From Aquimarina rhabdastrellae (GTDB lineage Bacteria; Bacteroidota; Bacteroidia; Flavobacteriales; Flavobacteriaceae): DNA of 64,000 nt. A program made the position numbers and the translations under genes. Where the stretch lies: positions 62,001 to 126,000 of the forward strand of contig CANDNT010000012.1 in the NCBI GenBank assembly GCA_947387485.1, given 5' to 3'. The notes under the pieces were generated by a model that had not been told where the DNA came from, made no database searches, and saw only the letters and a program-made list of their open reading frames with translations. Positions 27,600-36,231 of this stretch are shown piece after piece; position 1 is the stretch's first letter; every line of letters begins with the position of its first letter.

Positions 27600-28607
27600 A
27601 TGAATAACAATAAACTTATTACAATTGTATCAATAAGCTTTTCTTTATTGGTAAATATACCTCGAATAGTATTCCTATTTGGGAATACTGACATGGTGGT
27701 AAATATATTTTTAGAAATATCGATAACAGACACCATATTTAGAATTATATCACTTTTTGGATTTTGTTTTATTATACTCAAAGTAAATATAGAATGGGGA
27801 CAAAATTGGTTTAAAAAGCGAATTTTTATCAAATCTTGCGCAATAAGCATTTTAATGGTCTTTTTGTGGGTAACAGGATTTAGAATATTTGATGTAATTG
27901 TTAATTCGGGAGGGTCATCAACCTTATACCCTAGATTAAACATCTTTGTACATCTCTTTATCATGATCATGTTACTAGTTATAAGTACAACAATTAAGCT
28001 TAATAATCAAGCAAAATTAGATGCTATAGAAAAAGAGCAACTCAAACAACAAAACCTACAAAACGAGTTACAAGTATTAAAAAATCAATTGAATCCACAT
28101 TTTTTATTCAATTCATTAAATTCCTTGAGTTTGTTAGTTAGAGAAGATCAAAAAGCAGCAGGGAAATTTATCAATAAACTCTCAGTGCTTTATCGGTATA
28201 TATTGCAGAGTAAAGAAAGAGATCTTGTAAGTATAGAAGAAGAATTAAAGTTTTTAGAAAGTTATGTTTATTTGATAGAGCAGCGATATCGAGAGAACTT
28301 TAAAATAAATATAGCAATAGATAAAATTTTATTTCAAAAGAAAATTCCGTCATTGGCTTTACAACTATTGGTAGAAAATGCAGTAAAACACAATGAAATT
28401 TCATCAAATAAACCTTTAGTAGTAACTATATATAACGACGAACGTAATCTTATTGTAAAAAATAAAATACAAGAGAAGATAGGACAAATACAAAGTACCC
28501 ATACTGGATTAAGTAACTTAAATAACAGGTTTAAATTAGTATTAAATAAAGAAATTACTCTTAAAAAAGACGAAGATTGTTTCATTGTTAAACTACCAAT
28601 ATCATGA
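27600..28607 (+). CDS. LytS-type sensor histidine kinase (pair 2)
   Basis: I take Met at 27600 (MNNNKLITIV) as start, because the ATG at 27582 lies inside a terminator-like hairpin; this gives 335 aa. Four membrane segments fill the first 130 residues, followed by a coiled linker and the kinase core with His167 in LNPHFLFNSL. The N-box is LVENAVKHN, and STHTGLSNLNNR forms the ATP-lid region. The stop codon overlaps the regulator start by 4 bp. It is a relative of the pair-1 kinase but not a near-identical copy. Confidence 0.9.
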   Translation: MNNNKLITIVSISFSLLVNIPRIVFLFGNTDMVVNIFLEISITDTIFRIISLFGFCFIILKVNIEWGQNWFKKRIFIKSCAISILMVFLWVTGFRIFDVIVNSGGSSTLYPRLNIFVHLFIMIMLLVISTTIKLNNQAKLDAIEKEQLKQQNLQNELQVLKNQLNPHFLFNSLNSLSLLVREDQKAAGKFINKLSVLYRYILQSKERDLVSIEEELKFLESYVYLIEQRYRENFKINIAIDKILFQKKIPSLALQLLVENAVKHNEISSNKPLVVTIYNDERNLIVKNKIQEKIGQIQSTHTGLSNLNNRFKLVLNKEITLKKDEDCFIVKLPIS

Positions 28608-29365
28608 AAGTACTTATCATAGAAGATGAACAAGCTGCTGCAGAAAATTTAAGTTATTTCCTAAAAAGCATTGATACCTCTATCGAAATTGTCAAGGTTA
28701 TTGATACTATAAAAGAAGCCGTAGCTTTTTTTAAAGAAGAAATAGTAATAGAATTAGTATTTATGGATATCCATCTGGCAGATGGTATTTCTTTTGAAAT
28801 ATTTGAGCAAGTTCAAGTACAAACACCTGTGATATTTACTACAGCATATGATCAATATGCAATCAAAGCATTTAAAGTAAATAGTGTTGATTACTTATTA
28901 AAACCCATAGACGAAGACGAACTTAAACAGGCTATTGATAAATATAAAGGAACTCAGCAAGAAGAACCAGTAGCAGTACAGTTTCAAGAAATGCTTAAGC
29001 TTTTAAAAGGAGAACAAAAAAACTATAAAAATGCATACTTAGTACAACAAAGAGATACTTTAATTCCGTTACAAGTAAGCGAAATTGCCTATGCTACAAT
29101 TGATTCAGGTATAGTAAAAGTAGTAACCAAAGCGAATAAGAGTTATATTCTGGATAAGAAATTAGAAGAGCTCGAAAGCGAATTAAATCCAGCACATTTC
29201 TTTAGAGCCAATAGACAATTTATAATAGGACGAGAGGCAATAGAAAATTTACAATTGTATTTTAACGGAAAATTGATTCTCAACATAAATCCTAAGCCCA
29301 AAGAACAGATTGTAATTAGTAAAGCAAAAGCTCCACAGCTTAAAAGTTGGATGAATGATTTTTAG
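28604..29365 (+). CDS. LytTR response regulator (pair 2)
   Basis: The protein is 253 aa. The receiver has EDE at 7-9, phosphoacceptor Asp55 and Lys100, and the LytTR domain covers about 150-250 with FFRANRQFIIGREAIENL. It pairs with the kinase by a 4-bp overlap. The operators at 26266-26333 and 29386-29453 are its probable targets, the first controlling its own operon and the second the gene directly downstream. Confidence 0.92.
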   Translation: MKVLIIEDEQAAAENLSYFLKSIDTSIEIVKVIDTIKEAVAFFKEEIVIELVFMDIHLADGISFEIFEQVQVQTPVIFTTAYDQYAIKAFKVNSVDYLLKPIDEDELKQAIDKYKGTQQEEPVAVQFQEMLKLLKGEQKNYKNAYLVQQRDTLIPLQVSEIAYATIDSGIVKVVTKANKSYILDKKLEELESELNPAHFFRANRQFIIGREAIENLQLYFNGKLILNINPKPKEQIVISKAKAPQLKSWMNDF

Positions 29366-29385
29366 TTGAGTTAAAGCCAAAGACA

Positions 29386-29453
29386 TTTCACCTATCAATT
29401 AGGACGCTTAACATTCATTATTACAGAAACAGCTGATATCTACAATACTTTTG
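29386..29453 (+). promoter_or_regulatory. LytTR-type operator and promoter of the sterol-desaturase-like gene
   Basis: TTTCACCT at 29386, GG at +16, C at +19 and CTT at +21 match the element at 26266 without gaps. TACTTTTG (perfect TAnnTTTG) is at 29446-29453, again exactly 60 bp downstream. The gene starts 25 bp after it, at 29478. A -33 TTG is absent. The second half-site is more degenerate here (CTTAACATT). Confidence 0.6.
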
Positions 29454-29477
29454 AAATGTAAATCAAAGAAAAGTATT

Positions 29478-30239
29478 ATGGATACAGCATACGGCGAACT
29501 ATTTTTTATCATATTTATCAGTCTCATTTTTATAGAGATCATCTGGTCGATACTAACCAAAACAGGAAGCTATAACCTCAAAGATTCTATTTCAAATTTC
29601 ATAATCATTATTATAGGAAGAATACTAAAACCAATTTCTATAGCATGGGGATTGTTTTTATTTGAAATGGTCGAACCGATTAAAATATTTACGATTCCTA
29701 CCAATGTCTATACAGTAATACTTACATTCTTAATTGTAGAAATGGTGTACTATTGGTATCATAGATGGAGTCATGAGATTCCCTTTTTATGGGCAATTCA
29801 TCATACACATCACTCTAGTATGTGGTTTAATCTTACTGCAGCAGGACGTTTAAATTGGATCGGGAAATTCACTAGTGTGTTGTTTTACATTCCATTAGTC
29901 ATTTTAGGTTTTTCTCCTATTATCATATCAATGAGTTTGGCGATAAGCTTAATATACCAATTTATATTGCATACAGAGGCTATAGGGAAATTAGGATTCT
30001 TAGAAGGTTTGTTTTTAAATACACCATCTGCACATAGAGTACATCACGGTTCTAATCAAGAATATCTAGATAAAAATTATGGAGGAATGCTCATTCTATG
30101 GGATAGAGTTTTTGGAACCTATGTACCAGAAACAAAGAAAGTGCAATACGGAGTTACAACAGGATTTATAGGACACAATCCGTTGGTAATCATTTTTAAA
30201 CCTATAATAGAATATTCAAAAACAATACTTAAGAAATAA
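29478..30239 (+). CDS. Sterol desaturase/fatty acid hydroxylase family protein
   Basis: The frame opens at 29451, but the Met at 29478 (MDTAYGELFF) lies after the promoter -7 element, which overlaps the earlier codons, so the later start is chosen (253 aa). Membrane helices alternate with His-rich clusters that bind a di-iron centre: HRWSH, HHTHHSS and HRVHH. The family hydroxylates or desaturates lipids or carotenoids in the membrane. The substrate is unknown. It is probably controlled by the LytTR regulator just upstream. Confidence 0.85.
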   Translation: MDTAYGELFFIIFISLIFIEIIWSILTKTGSYNLKDSISNFIIIIIGRILKPISIAWGLFLFEMVEPIKIFTIPTNVYTVILTFLIVEMVYYWYHRWSHEIPFLWAIHHTHHSSMWFNLTAAGRLNWIGKFTSVLFYIPLVILGFSPIIISMSLAISLIYQFILHTEAIGKLGFLEGLFLNTPSAHRVHHGSNQEYLDKNYGGMLILWDRVFGTYVPETKKVQYGVTTGFIGHNPLVIIFKPIIEYSKTILKK

Positions 30240-30243
30240 AAAG

Positions 30244-30942
30244 ATGAAATCACTTACAATAATTTTAACAATGAGCATATGGTGTATAGGAACAACACTT
30301 ATGGCTCAAAATACAAAAGAAATAAGACAAGATCGAAATCAGATAAGAATAGATAAAGCTTTGTTAGATCGAGATACCAAAGAATTAGCAGTATTTAGAG
30401 TTAATGCCGAAGCGCTGAAAACAGCGTTAGATAATCGAAATGATAAAGAAGTAAAAAGATTAAAGACAAAGTTGGTAGCTAGTATGAAGAGAGAACTTTG
30501 GCAAACAGAAGCAAAACTACATAGTGCTAAAATTGAAGTAAAACAAAGCGAACAAGAAATTAGAACAGATCGCCGCGAAAATCGAAGAAACAGAAGACAA
30601 TACACAGGAAGTGATGATGACCATAAAGATATAGCTAGAGATAGACATAATACTAGAGATGATAGAAGAGATAAAAGAGATGATCAGCGAGATCTAGAAG
30701 AAATAAATAGAAGGCTTACTAACCAAAGAGCATTATATGAAAGATTAAAAATAACAAGTATAAATGTTGTAGATAAGGATCTTAAAAAAGAAATTAATAA
30801 AAATATTGTGGCAAAATTTATAGCGACTATGGTGGCTGATATTGATGAAACTAGAGAAGAATTAAGAGAAGATAAAAGAGAAAAAAGAGAAGACAAAAGA
30901 GAGCGTAGAGACGATAGAAGAGAACGTTATGAAAAGTTCTAA
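30244..30942 (+). CDS. Secreted charged coiled-coil protein, Arg/Asp-rich
   Basis: The protein is 232 aa with a signal peptide ending at LMAQ22. The rest is almost fully helical and highly charged, with runs of the DxRxxRRDxR type in two places (about 105-155 and 205-230). It is separated from the desaturase-like gene by 4 bp and ends the module. No catalytic motif is seen. It may be a periplasmic scaffold or stress protein, by composition only. Confidence 0.7.
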   Translation: MKSLTIILTMSIWCIGTTLMAQNTKEIRQDRNQIRIDKALLDRDTKELAVFRVNAEALKTALDNRNDKEVKRLKTKLVASMKRELWQTEAKLHSAKIEVKQSEQEIRTDRRENRRNRRQYTGSDDDHKDIARDRHNTRDDRRDKRDDQRDLEEINRRLTNQRALYERLKITSINVVDKDLKKEINKNIVAKFIATMVADIDETREELREDKREKREDKRERRDDRRERYEKF

Positions 30943-30982
30943 AAAAGAAAGAAATAGTGTAATGTTAGGTTAATTAGATAAG

Positions 30983-31017
30983 AACGGAGTTAAGTTGTAA
31001 AACTTAGCTCTGTTTTT
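30983..31017 (+). terminator. Rho-independent terminator ending the second LytS/LytTR module
   Basis: A stem of about 14 bp with two G-U type mismatches (AACGGAGTTAAGTT against AACTTAGCTCTGTT) and a short GTAA loop is followed by a T-tract (TGTTTTTC). It lies about 40 bp after the coiled-coil gene stop codon. Confidence 0.75.
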
Positions 31018-31081
31018 CTATGCTCAAAAATATGTCGAGTTCAAACATAAAAAAGATGTGTAACTAGAGTATTACAAGTAA

Positions 31082-31112
31082 TTTGAAATCTATTAAAAAC
31101 CAATTAGTTTTG
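31082..31112 (+). promoter_or_regulatory. Bacteroidota-type promoter for the genes starting at 31144
   Basis: TTTG at 31082-31085, a 19-bp spacer, and TAGTTTTG at 31105-31112 together match the primary sigma consensus of Bacteroidota (TTTG, about 19 bp, TAnnTTTG). The start codon is 31 bp downstream. This is the best complete promoter in the accessory region, in contrast to the LytTR-linked ones that lack the -33 box. Confidence 0.7.
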
Positions 31113-31143
31113 TAAATATCATAAGAATCAGTTAAATAATATT

Positions 31144-31641
31144 ATGAAAAAAATATTTTTAGTCATATTCCTTACGGTATCAATGAGCAATTTAATGGCT
31201 CAAGAATACAGTAAAAAAGAATTAAAAAATATCAAAACATATCTTCAGGAAATTCAAGCAGCTAGTTTAGCAAAGGATCCAATTCAATTAACAAAACTGA
31301 TATATCCTATTCAAACAAAAGATGGAAAAGATTATAGAAAACGAATTGTAGCTAGAATTTTAGAAAACAATACCATTAACGGAGGAGATTTTGCATACTC
31401 TGATAAAGCATTTAAAATGATTGTAGATTCTTTATATCAAAAATTTAAACCTATTCCAGAAGAGTTATATCTTAGCTTATCAAGAAAAACCGAATATGAC
31501 ATTTTAAAAAAAATAAAGAGAGAAGATATTTTGATCTTTGATTATAAAAACGTTCACATTATTTTAATTAGATATAAAGGCAAACTTCAATTGCTATTTT
31601 GGGAGAATATGAATAAATTATCAAAACCAATCAAAACATGA
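31144..31641 (+). CDS. Hypothetical secreted protein, 165 aa
   Basis: A signal peptide (MKKIFLVIFLTVSMSNLMAQ) precedes a helical, Lys-rich mature part of 145 residues. I do not recognise the family. The last four bases overlap the start of the esterase gene (ATGA), so the two are translationally coupled and may act together outside the cell. Confidence 0.7.
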   Translation: MKKIFLVIFLTVSMSNLMAQEYSKKELKNIKTYLQEIQAASLAKDPIQLTKLIYPIQTKDGKDYRKRIVARILENNTINGGDFAYSDKAFKMIVDSLYQKFKPIPEELYLSLSRKTEYDILKKIKREDILIFDYKNVHIILIRYKGKLQLLFWENMNKLSKPIKT

Positions 31642-32477
31642 AACAGCTTATAATATTTTGGACTTTATTATTCATAATCACAGTGTCATATGGACAAGGA
31701 ATACCTCATAAAATTAGTGAAACTGAATTTTCAATAGGTAAGACCATTACAATTAAATCAGAAATATTAAACGAAAACAGAACGTTAAATGTTTATTTAC
31801 CGCTGAGTTATACTAAAGAAAAATCCAAAAAATACCCAGTGATTTATGTATTAGATGGTTCTAAAGATGAGGATTTTATACATATATCTGGAATAGTTCA
31901 ATTTGGCTCTTTTTCTTGGATAAACATGCTTCCAGAATCTATTGTTGTTGGAATTGCTAATGTAGATCGAAAAAGAGATTTTACGTACCCTTCTCAATAT
32001 AAACGAGATCAAGAAGAATTTCCGACTTCGGGAAAATCAGCACATTTTATAAACTTTATCAAGAACGAGTTACAACCATTTATAGATACAACATATAGAA
32101 TAACTACAACCAAAACTATTATCGGACAATCATTTGGAGGATTATTAGTAACAGAAATACTTTTTAAAAAACCAGATCTTTTTGACAATTATATCATTGT
32201 AAGTCCTAGTTTATGGTGGGATGAAGAAAAGTTATTAGATATAGAATTGAGCACATATCATACTAAAAAAGCTATATACATAGCAGGTGGAAAAGAAGGT
32301 GAAGTAATGGAAAGAACTGCCAAAGAATTGTACAATAAGCTAAAAGAAAATAAAAAAGAGAATACTAAGTTGTTTTATGAGTTTATGGAAGATAAAACTC
32401 ATGGAGATGCTTTACATATAGCTGTATATAATGCTTTTGAAAAAATATTTAAGTCCAAAAAGAAAAAACAGAAATAA
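31638..32477 (+). CDS. Secreted esterase-family alpha/beta hydrolase
   Basis: The protein is 279 aa with a signal peptide (1-20). The putative-esterase domain has PVIYVLDGSKDEDF (oxyanion region), the nucleophile in GQSFGG near residue 177, and the catalytic His near residue 254 (DKTHGDALH). It is like the esterases at 1611-2822 and 24893-26041 but lacks the TPR tail and keeps a canonical GxSxGG elbow. The family includes siderophore and feruloyl esterases. It is coupled to a small secreted protein. Confidence 0.88.
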   Translation: MKQLIIFWTLLFIITVSYGQGIPHKISETEFSIGKTITIKSEILNENRTLNVYLPLSYTKEKSKKYPVIYVLDGSKDEDFIHISGIVQFGSFSWINMLPESIVVGIANVDRKRDFTYPSQYKRDQEEFPTSGKSAHFINFIKNELQPFIDTTYRITTTKTIIGQSFGGLLVTEILFKKPDLFDNYIIVSPSLWWDEEKLLDIELSTYHTKKAIYIAGGKEGEVMERTAKELYNKLKENKKENTKLFYEFMEDKTHGDALHIAVYNAFEKIFKSKKKKQK

Positions 32478-32504
32478 AGCAGCTGTATTAATCAAAATTA
32501 AATA

Positions 32505-32927
32505 TTGATGTTTATAAAAAATTTGTTCTTAAAAATATGGATATGGAGGTTATTCTTGATCAATAAGAATAAGTTACCTACAACATCAAAAATCGAGAAT
32601 CCAAAAATGGAATATGAAGTGCTCTCAGGAGCATTTATATGGGAAGATGAAGGATTATGGGGAGCTAAGCATAGTTTTGCTAGTGCATTTAACTATGTAA
32701 TTCATCATAGGATGAAATTAGTTGTAGGGCCTACAAATGATGTTGGATTTATACACTCTAAAAATTTTGATAAACAGATTTTTAAAATGGCTAAAAAATA
32801 TTTTCCTAATTGGATAGGGTTTGATAAAGCTAGATGTTCATACAATCCAGAATTAGCTGATAGAATGATAAGAATCAGAAAAGTTGCAGACTGGAGGTTG
32901 CAAAAATCATTAAATGAAGAATACTAA
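32505..32927 (+). CDS. Hypothetical protein, 140 aa
   Basis: The N-terminal 20 residues are hydrophobic and aromatic (MFIKNLFLKIWIWRLFL), perhaps a signal anchor. The rest is soluble, with Trp-rich segments (GAFIWEDEGLWGAKHS) and a basic C-terminus. I do not recognise the family. It starts 27 bp after the esterase gene and 10 bp before a small membrane protein gene, so it lies in one run with them. Confidence 0.6.
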   Translation: MMFIKNLFLKIWIWRLFLINKNKLPTTSKIENPKMEYEVLSGAFIWEDEGLWGAKHSFASAFNYVIHHRMKLVVGPTNDVGFIHSKNFDKQIFKMAKKYFPNWIGFDKARCSYNPELADRMIRIRKVADWRLQKSLNEEY

Positions 32928-32937
32928 AAAATGAATA

Positions 32938-33252
32938 ATGATTAAAAGAAATGTAAAATCACATAATGGATTTAAATATGGGGTTATAAGTTTTTTGATG
33001 ATTTTAGTATTAATAATGATTACTGCTGTTATAAATACACTGAAGTTTTCTTTTTCATTATTATTAATTGGATTTCTGACGATACTAATAGGTTATATGG
33101 GAATAATTGGGTTAATAAAATCTCTAAAAGGAATAAAAGAGCCTAATACATCAAAAAAAATAATAGGATTAATATTAAATATTGGAATAGTAAGTCTTTT
33201 TATCTCATTGATTATCGCTAATTTTTTGGATATATATAAAGCTTTTAATTAA
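32938..33252 (+). CDS. Small membrane protein, 104 aa
   Basis: Three hydrophobic segments (about 13-32, 36-58 and 76-98) make this an integral membrane protein. The layout resembles DUF4190-type small membrane proteins, but the match is only general. It lies 10 bp after the 140-aa unknown gene and 26 bp before a SUKH-like gene. Function unknown. Confidence 0.6.
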   Translation: MIKRNVKSHNGFKYGVISFLMILVLIMITAVINTLKFSFSLLLIGFLTILIGYMGIIGLIKSLKGIKEPNTSKKIIGLILNIGIVSLFISLIIANFLDIYKAFN

Positions 33253-33278
33253 AAACAATATTAGATTTTATATCAAAA

Positions 33279-33920
33279 ATGAATAATAATATTAGAATAG
33301 TTCCAGAAACCTATGCAGGAGAAATTGATACTAGGGTTTTAGATTGGATAGAAAAACATAAAAACGAATTGGATACATCCTTTCTGAGTTTTATAAAAAA
33401 ATATCATGGAACGATCCCTATAGCTTTAGAATTTAAATCTGAAAAAGGGAACGTATATAAAATTGGACGCTTTTTGACTATCGTAGATGAAAAATCACAA
33501 TTACCATTACCGATAATTCAATCAAAGTTCAATGATAGAGACGCTAGAATTGATAGTAGTATCTATACTTTAATTGATGAAGATAGTATTACGTTAAGAA
33601 GTTTTATAGATGGAGAAAGATTGATTCCGTTTGCATCTTTATATTATGGCAGTCACCATCCGGACGAAATGGAGCTTTCAAAGGCTAATGTTGATTTACT
33701 TTGTTTTTTCTATATACCAGGTGAATCAAGACCTCAAATAGTTGTTTGGAGCGGGCAAAAAGCGATGAAAGAAAGCTTCAGAATGGAAGAAGTATTAGAG
33801 GAAAATGAAGACATAACAGACGAAGAATATTATAAAACTATTAGATATGAATGCTTCATAGAATTAGTTAGTCAAAATTTTGATGATTTTCTCAAAAAGA
33901 TATATCAAAATAAAATTTGA
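33279..33920 (+). CDS. SUKH (SMI1/KNR4)-like protein
   Basis: The protein is 213 aa. The N-terminal part LDTSFLSFIKKYHGTIPIAL resembles the SUKH superfamily opening (helix, then YHG turn and strand), and the C-terminus ends in SQNFDDFLKKI, like the usual SxFxxFL close of the domain. SUKH proteins often act as immunity proteins to contact-dependent toxins. No toxin gene is nearby, so the role stays open. Family assignment is moderate. Confidence 0.55.
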   Translation: MNNNIRIVPETYAGEIDTRVLDWIEKHKNELDTSFLSFIKKYHGTIPIALEFKSEKGNVYKIGRFLTIVDEKSQLPLPIIQSKFNDRDARIDSSIYTLIDEDSITLRSFIDGERLIPFASLYYGSHHPDEMELSKANVDLLCFFYIPGESRPQIVVWSGQKAMKESFRMEEVLEENEDITDEEYYKTIRYECFIELVSQNFDDFLKKIYQNKI

Positions 33921-33970
33921 TGAAGTATTTTAAGTTTATGTGTTAACCAATAACAAAAGCTAAAAAATAT

Positions 33971-34531
33971 ATGAATAAAGTTATCCTAGGGATTCTTTGT
34001 AGTCTAATTGTTTTTTCGTGTAAAAAATCAAATTCAGATAACGAAAAAACAACCCATAATTTGACGATAGCTAGATTTGGAGATTTTAACCTCAAATCCA
34101 TGAAGATCGATAAAACGCATCAATATAGTAGTGGAGATTATGAAGGTACCATAACCAAATATACAACAGTAGAAAAAGCCGTAGTAATCGATTCAAGTTC
34201 GTATGGTGAATATGGATATACCCATACCTGTTATTTGTTAGATCAAGATAATGGTATCCAAAAAGTATATCAATCACAATGGGAATCTTTGAACGGAAAT
34301 CATGATAATTTTATATATGTAGTAACAGAAAAAGTATTTGATTTTAAAAACGATCCACCGATTCAATTAAAAAGAAAAGACACTATAGCAGAGCATTATA
34401 TGTTTAGTAAACAATATCCAGAGCCGCTGGATAAAACATACAATCAAGTAAATATTGGTGACAAAGATTTAAAATATTGGAATAAAGAACTTTCAGAAAG
34501 TTGGATAAGAGAATACAATACAGAGTACTAA
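33971..34531 (+). CDS. Hypothetical lipoprotein, 186 aa
   Basis: The N-terminus MNKVILGILCSLIVFSCKK is a lipoprotein signal with Cys17 after VFS. The mature part is polar and Tyr-rich, without known motifs. It lies 50 bp after the SUKH-like gene. It is probably attached to the outer membrane. Function unknown. Confidence 0.65.
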   Translation: MNKVILGILCSLIVFSCKKSNSDNEKTTHNLTIARFGDFNLKSMKIDKTHQYSSGDYEGTITKYTTVEKAVVIDSSSYGEYGYTHTCYLLDQDNGIQKVYQSQWESLNGNHDNFIYVVTEKVFDFKNDPPIQLKRKDTIAEHYMFSKQYPEPLDKTYNQVNIGDKDLKYWNKELSESWIREYNTEY

Positions 34532-34631
34532 TCAAAAAAGAGTTGAAAACTTTTTAGCCATACAATTCCATACAAAACAATCCATAGAATATAAGTATCT
34601 TTAAGTAGTGTACAGTTAAAGGGAAAACAAA

Positions 34632-35003
34632 ATGAAAGTAACAAAAGAGCATAACGAACGAATAGCAAAGATGATCTTTGGATCTATATATCCGCACTAT
34701 CTAAATAGAATTGTTAAAAACGGAAGAACCAAAGAAGAACTCCATCAGGTGATCGAATGGTTGACTGGATATGACGAAAGCCGAATCCAAGAATTAATCG
34801 AACAAAAAGTGACGTTTAAAACCTTTTTTGAACAAGCAACTTTGCATCCTAACGCACAGTTAATCAGGGGAGTTATCTGTGGCTACCGAATCGAAGAGAT
34901 CGATAACGAACTTACACGACAAACACGCTATCTAGACAAATTGATTGACGAATTGGCCAAAGGGCGCAAAATGGACAAAATCTTAAGAGTCGAAAAGAAA
35001 TAA
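34632..35003 (+). CDS. DUF2200 family protein
   Basis: The protein is 123 aa, soluble and helical. The sequence KVTKEHNERIAKMIFGSIYP and the segment EVTFKTFFEQA-like VTFKTFFEQATLHPN match the DUF2200 family. Members are about 115-125 aa, so it is full length. The biochemical role of the family is not known. A strong hairpin follows 17 bp after the stop. Confidence 0.85.
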   Translation: MKVTKEHNERIAKMIFGSIYPHYLNRIVKNGRTKEELHQVIEWLTGYDESRIQELIEQKVTFKTFFEQATLHPNAQLIRGVICGYRIEEIDNELTRQTRYLDKLIDELAKGRKMDKILRVEKK

Positions 35004-35020
35004 ACCATTAAAAGAACACG

Positions 35021-35058
35021 AACAAGACCACTTAACAATTCTGTTGAGTGGTCTTGTT
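35021..35058 (+). terminator. Strong hairpin after the DUF2200 gene
   Basis: A 17-bp stem with one G-U pair and a 4-nt loop lies between the convergent DUF2200 gene (plus) and the DUF4345-like gene (minus). The T-tract after it is short (TTGATTTC), but the stem is long enough to act as a terminator in both directions. Confidence 0.75.
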
Positions 35059-35081
35059 GATTTCTATATGTTAAAGATAAA

Positions 35082-35462
35082 TTATAAACTCATTAAACAA
35101 AGAATATTAGCAGTACCCAAAACAAGTTCGAATACAATACCCTGTGTAATTTGCTTACTAGGAGTTCCGTCTGCTTTTAAACTTATCAATCTACCAATGG
35201 CAAAACCTAAAAAGATAAGTGCAGCAACTACATGAGAGGTAAAAGTTAACGGGGTGAATACAATTCCTAATAATGCAAGAATACCCGCACTCAGCATTAC
35301 AGCACTCATACCTCTAATTTCGTTAAGTAAACTAGCATCTTTGGACAAAGTAATACCAGAGTTTTTTAAATACGTTTTCATAGGATTGCTCAGTCGCATT
35401 AGTCCTACATAGATTAATAAAAGACTTGATAACGATAAGATTACGATTTTGATAATTTCCAT
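35082..35462 (-). CDS. DUF4345-like small membrane protein
   Basis: The open frame reaches 35555, but Met at 35462 (MEIIKIVILSLSSLLL) starts right before the first membrane helix and avoids overlap with the WYL regulator gene, so I use it (126 aa). Four hydrophobic segments and the RGMSAVMLSAGILALLG region match DUF4345. The role of the family is unknown. It lies 58 bp downstream of the regulator gene. Confidence 0.75.
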   Translation of the reverse strand: MEIIKIVILSLSSLLLIYVGLMRLSNPMKTYLKNSGITLSKDASLLNEIRGMSAVMLSAGILALLGIVFTPLTFTSHVVAALIFLGFAIGRLISLKADGTPSKQITQGIVFELVLGTANILCLMSL

Positions 35463-35520
35463 TGTAATTGTTTTAATGAATAACAATGCAAATCTAGAAG
35501 TGGCGTGAGACAAAGGTATG

Positions 35521-36231
35521 TCAGGGGTGTTTTTGATCCTTAATATATTTTTCAAAATACTCCTTGATCGTCATATGATGAGGCGGAAAAGTCTCTTCTA
35601 AAGGCTGTAGCTTTTTGATAAAGTCAATTCTAAAATTTCTAAATTCATTACGCAATCGACAAAAAGCGACCAATAAGAAATTGCCGTGAATGCTATAAAT
35701 AGCAAAAGGTTCAATAGTACGTACAGTCTCTTGTTCTTGAGAAGACAGATAGTTGATTTCTACTACTTGATATTGAGTAATAGCCGACTGTATCTTCATT
35801 AAGTTATTGCTTGTTTTCTCTTCCTTATTATTGCCACCAAAATAGATCCGATCCGCCAACAAATCGGCATTTCCTTTTTGGGAATAGCGTAGAATCGCTT
35901 TGATTTTTTCTAAAGCACTAGACACATTTTCGACCAAAGACTGATCCTTATTTTTAAGAACCAATTGCTCAATGGTAATCAAAGCATTTGCTTCATCCTC
36001 AGAAAAAACAACAGGAGGGAGATGATACCCTTCCATAATAGCATAGCCTTTACCTTCTTCGATGATGATCGGAATACCAGATTTTTCAAGCGTACGAATA
36101 TCACGATAAATAGTTCGAACACTTACCTCATGCCGCTTAGCAAGTTGTTTAGCAGTAACAATTCTTTTGGATTGTAATTGCGTCAATATCGCCGTTAATC
36201 TCGCAAGTCTTGGTTTTTCCTTTTCTTCCAT
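35521..36231 (-). CDS. YafY-type HTH and WYL domain transcriptional regulator
   Basis: The protein is 236 aa. An HTH_11 helix-turn-helix (about 10-65, with LAKRHEVSVRTIYRDIRTLEKSG) precedes a WYL domain (about 140-215, with VEINYLSSQEQETVRTIEPFAIYSIHGN). Such regulators respond to ligands such as nucleotides or lipids. It lies upstream of the DUF4345-like gene on the same strand and probably controls it. Confidence 0.9.
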   Translation of the reverse strand: MEEKEKPRLARLTAILTQLQSKRIVTAKQLAKRHEVSVRTIYRDIRTLEKSGIPIIIEEGKGYAIMEGYHLPPVVFSEDEANALITIEQLVLKNKDQSLVENVSSALEKIKAILRYSQKGNADLLADRIYFGGNNKEEKTSNNLMKIQSAITQYQVVEINYLSSQEQETVRTIEPFAIYSIHGNFLLVAFCRLRNEFRNFRIDFIKKLQPLEETFPPHHMTIKEYFEKYIKDQKHP

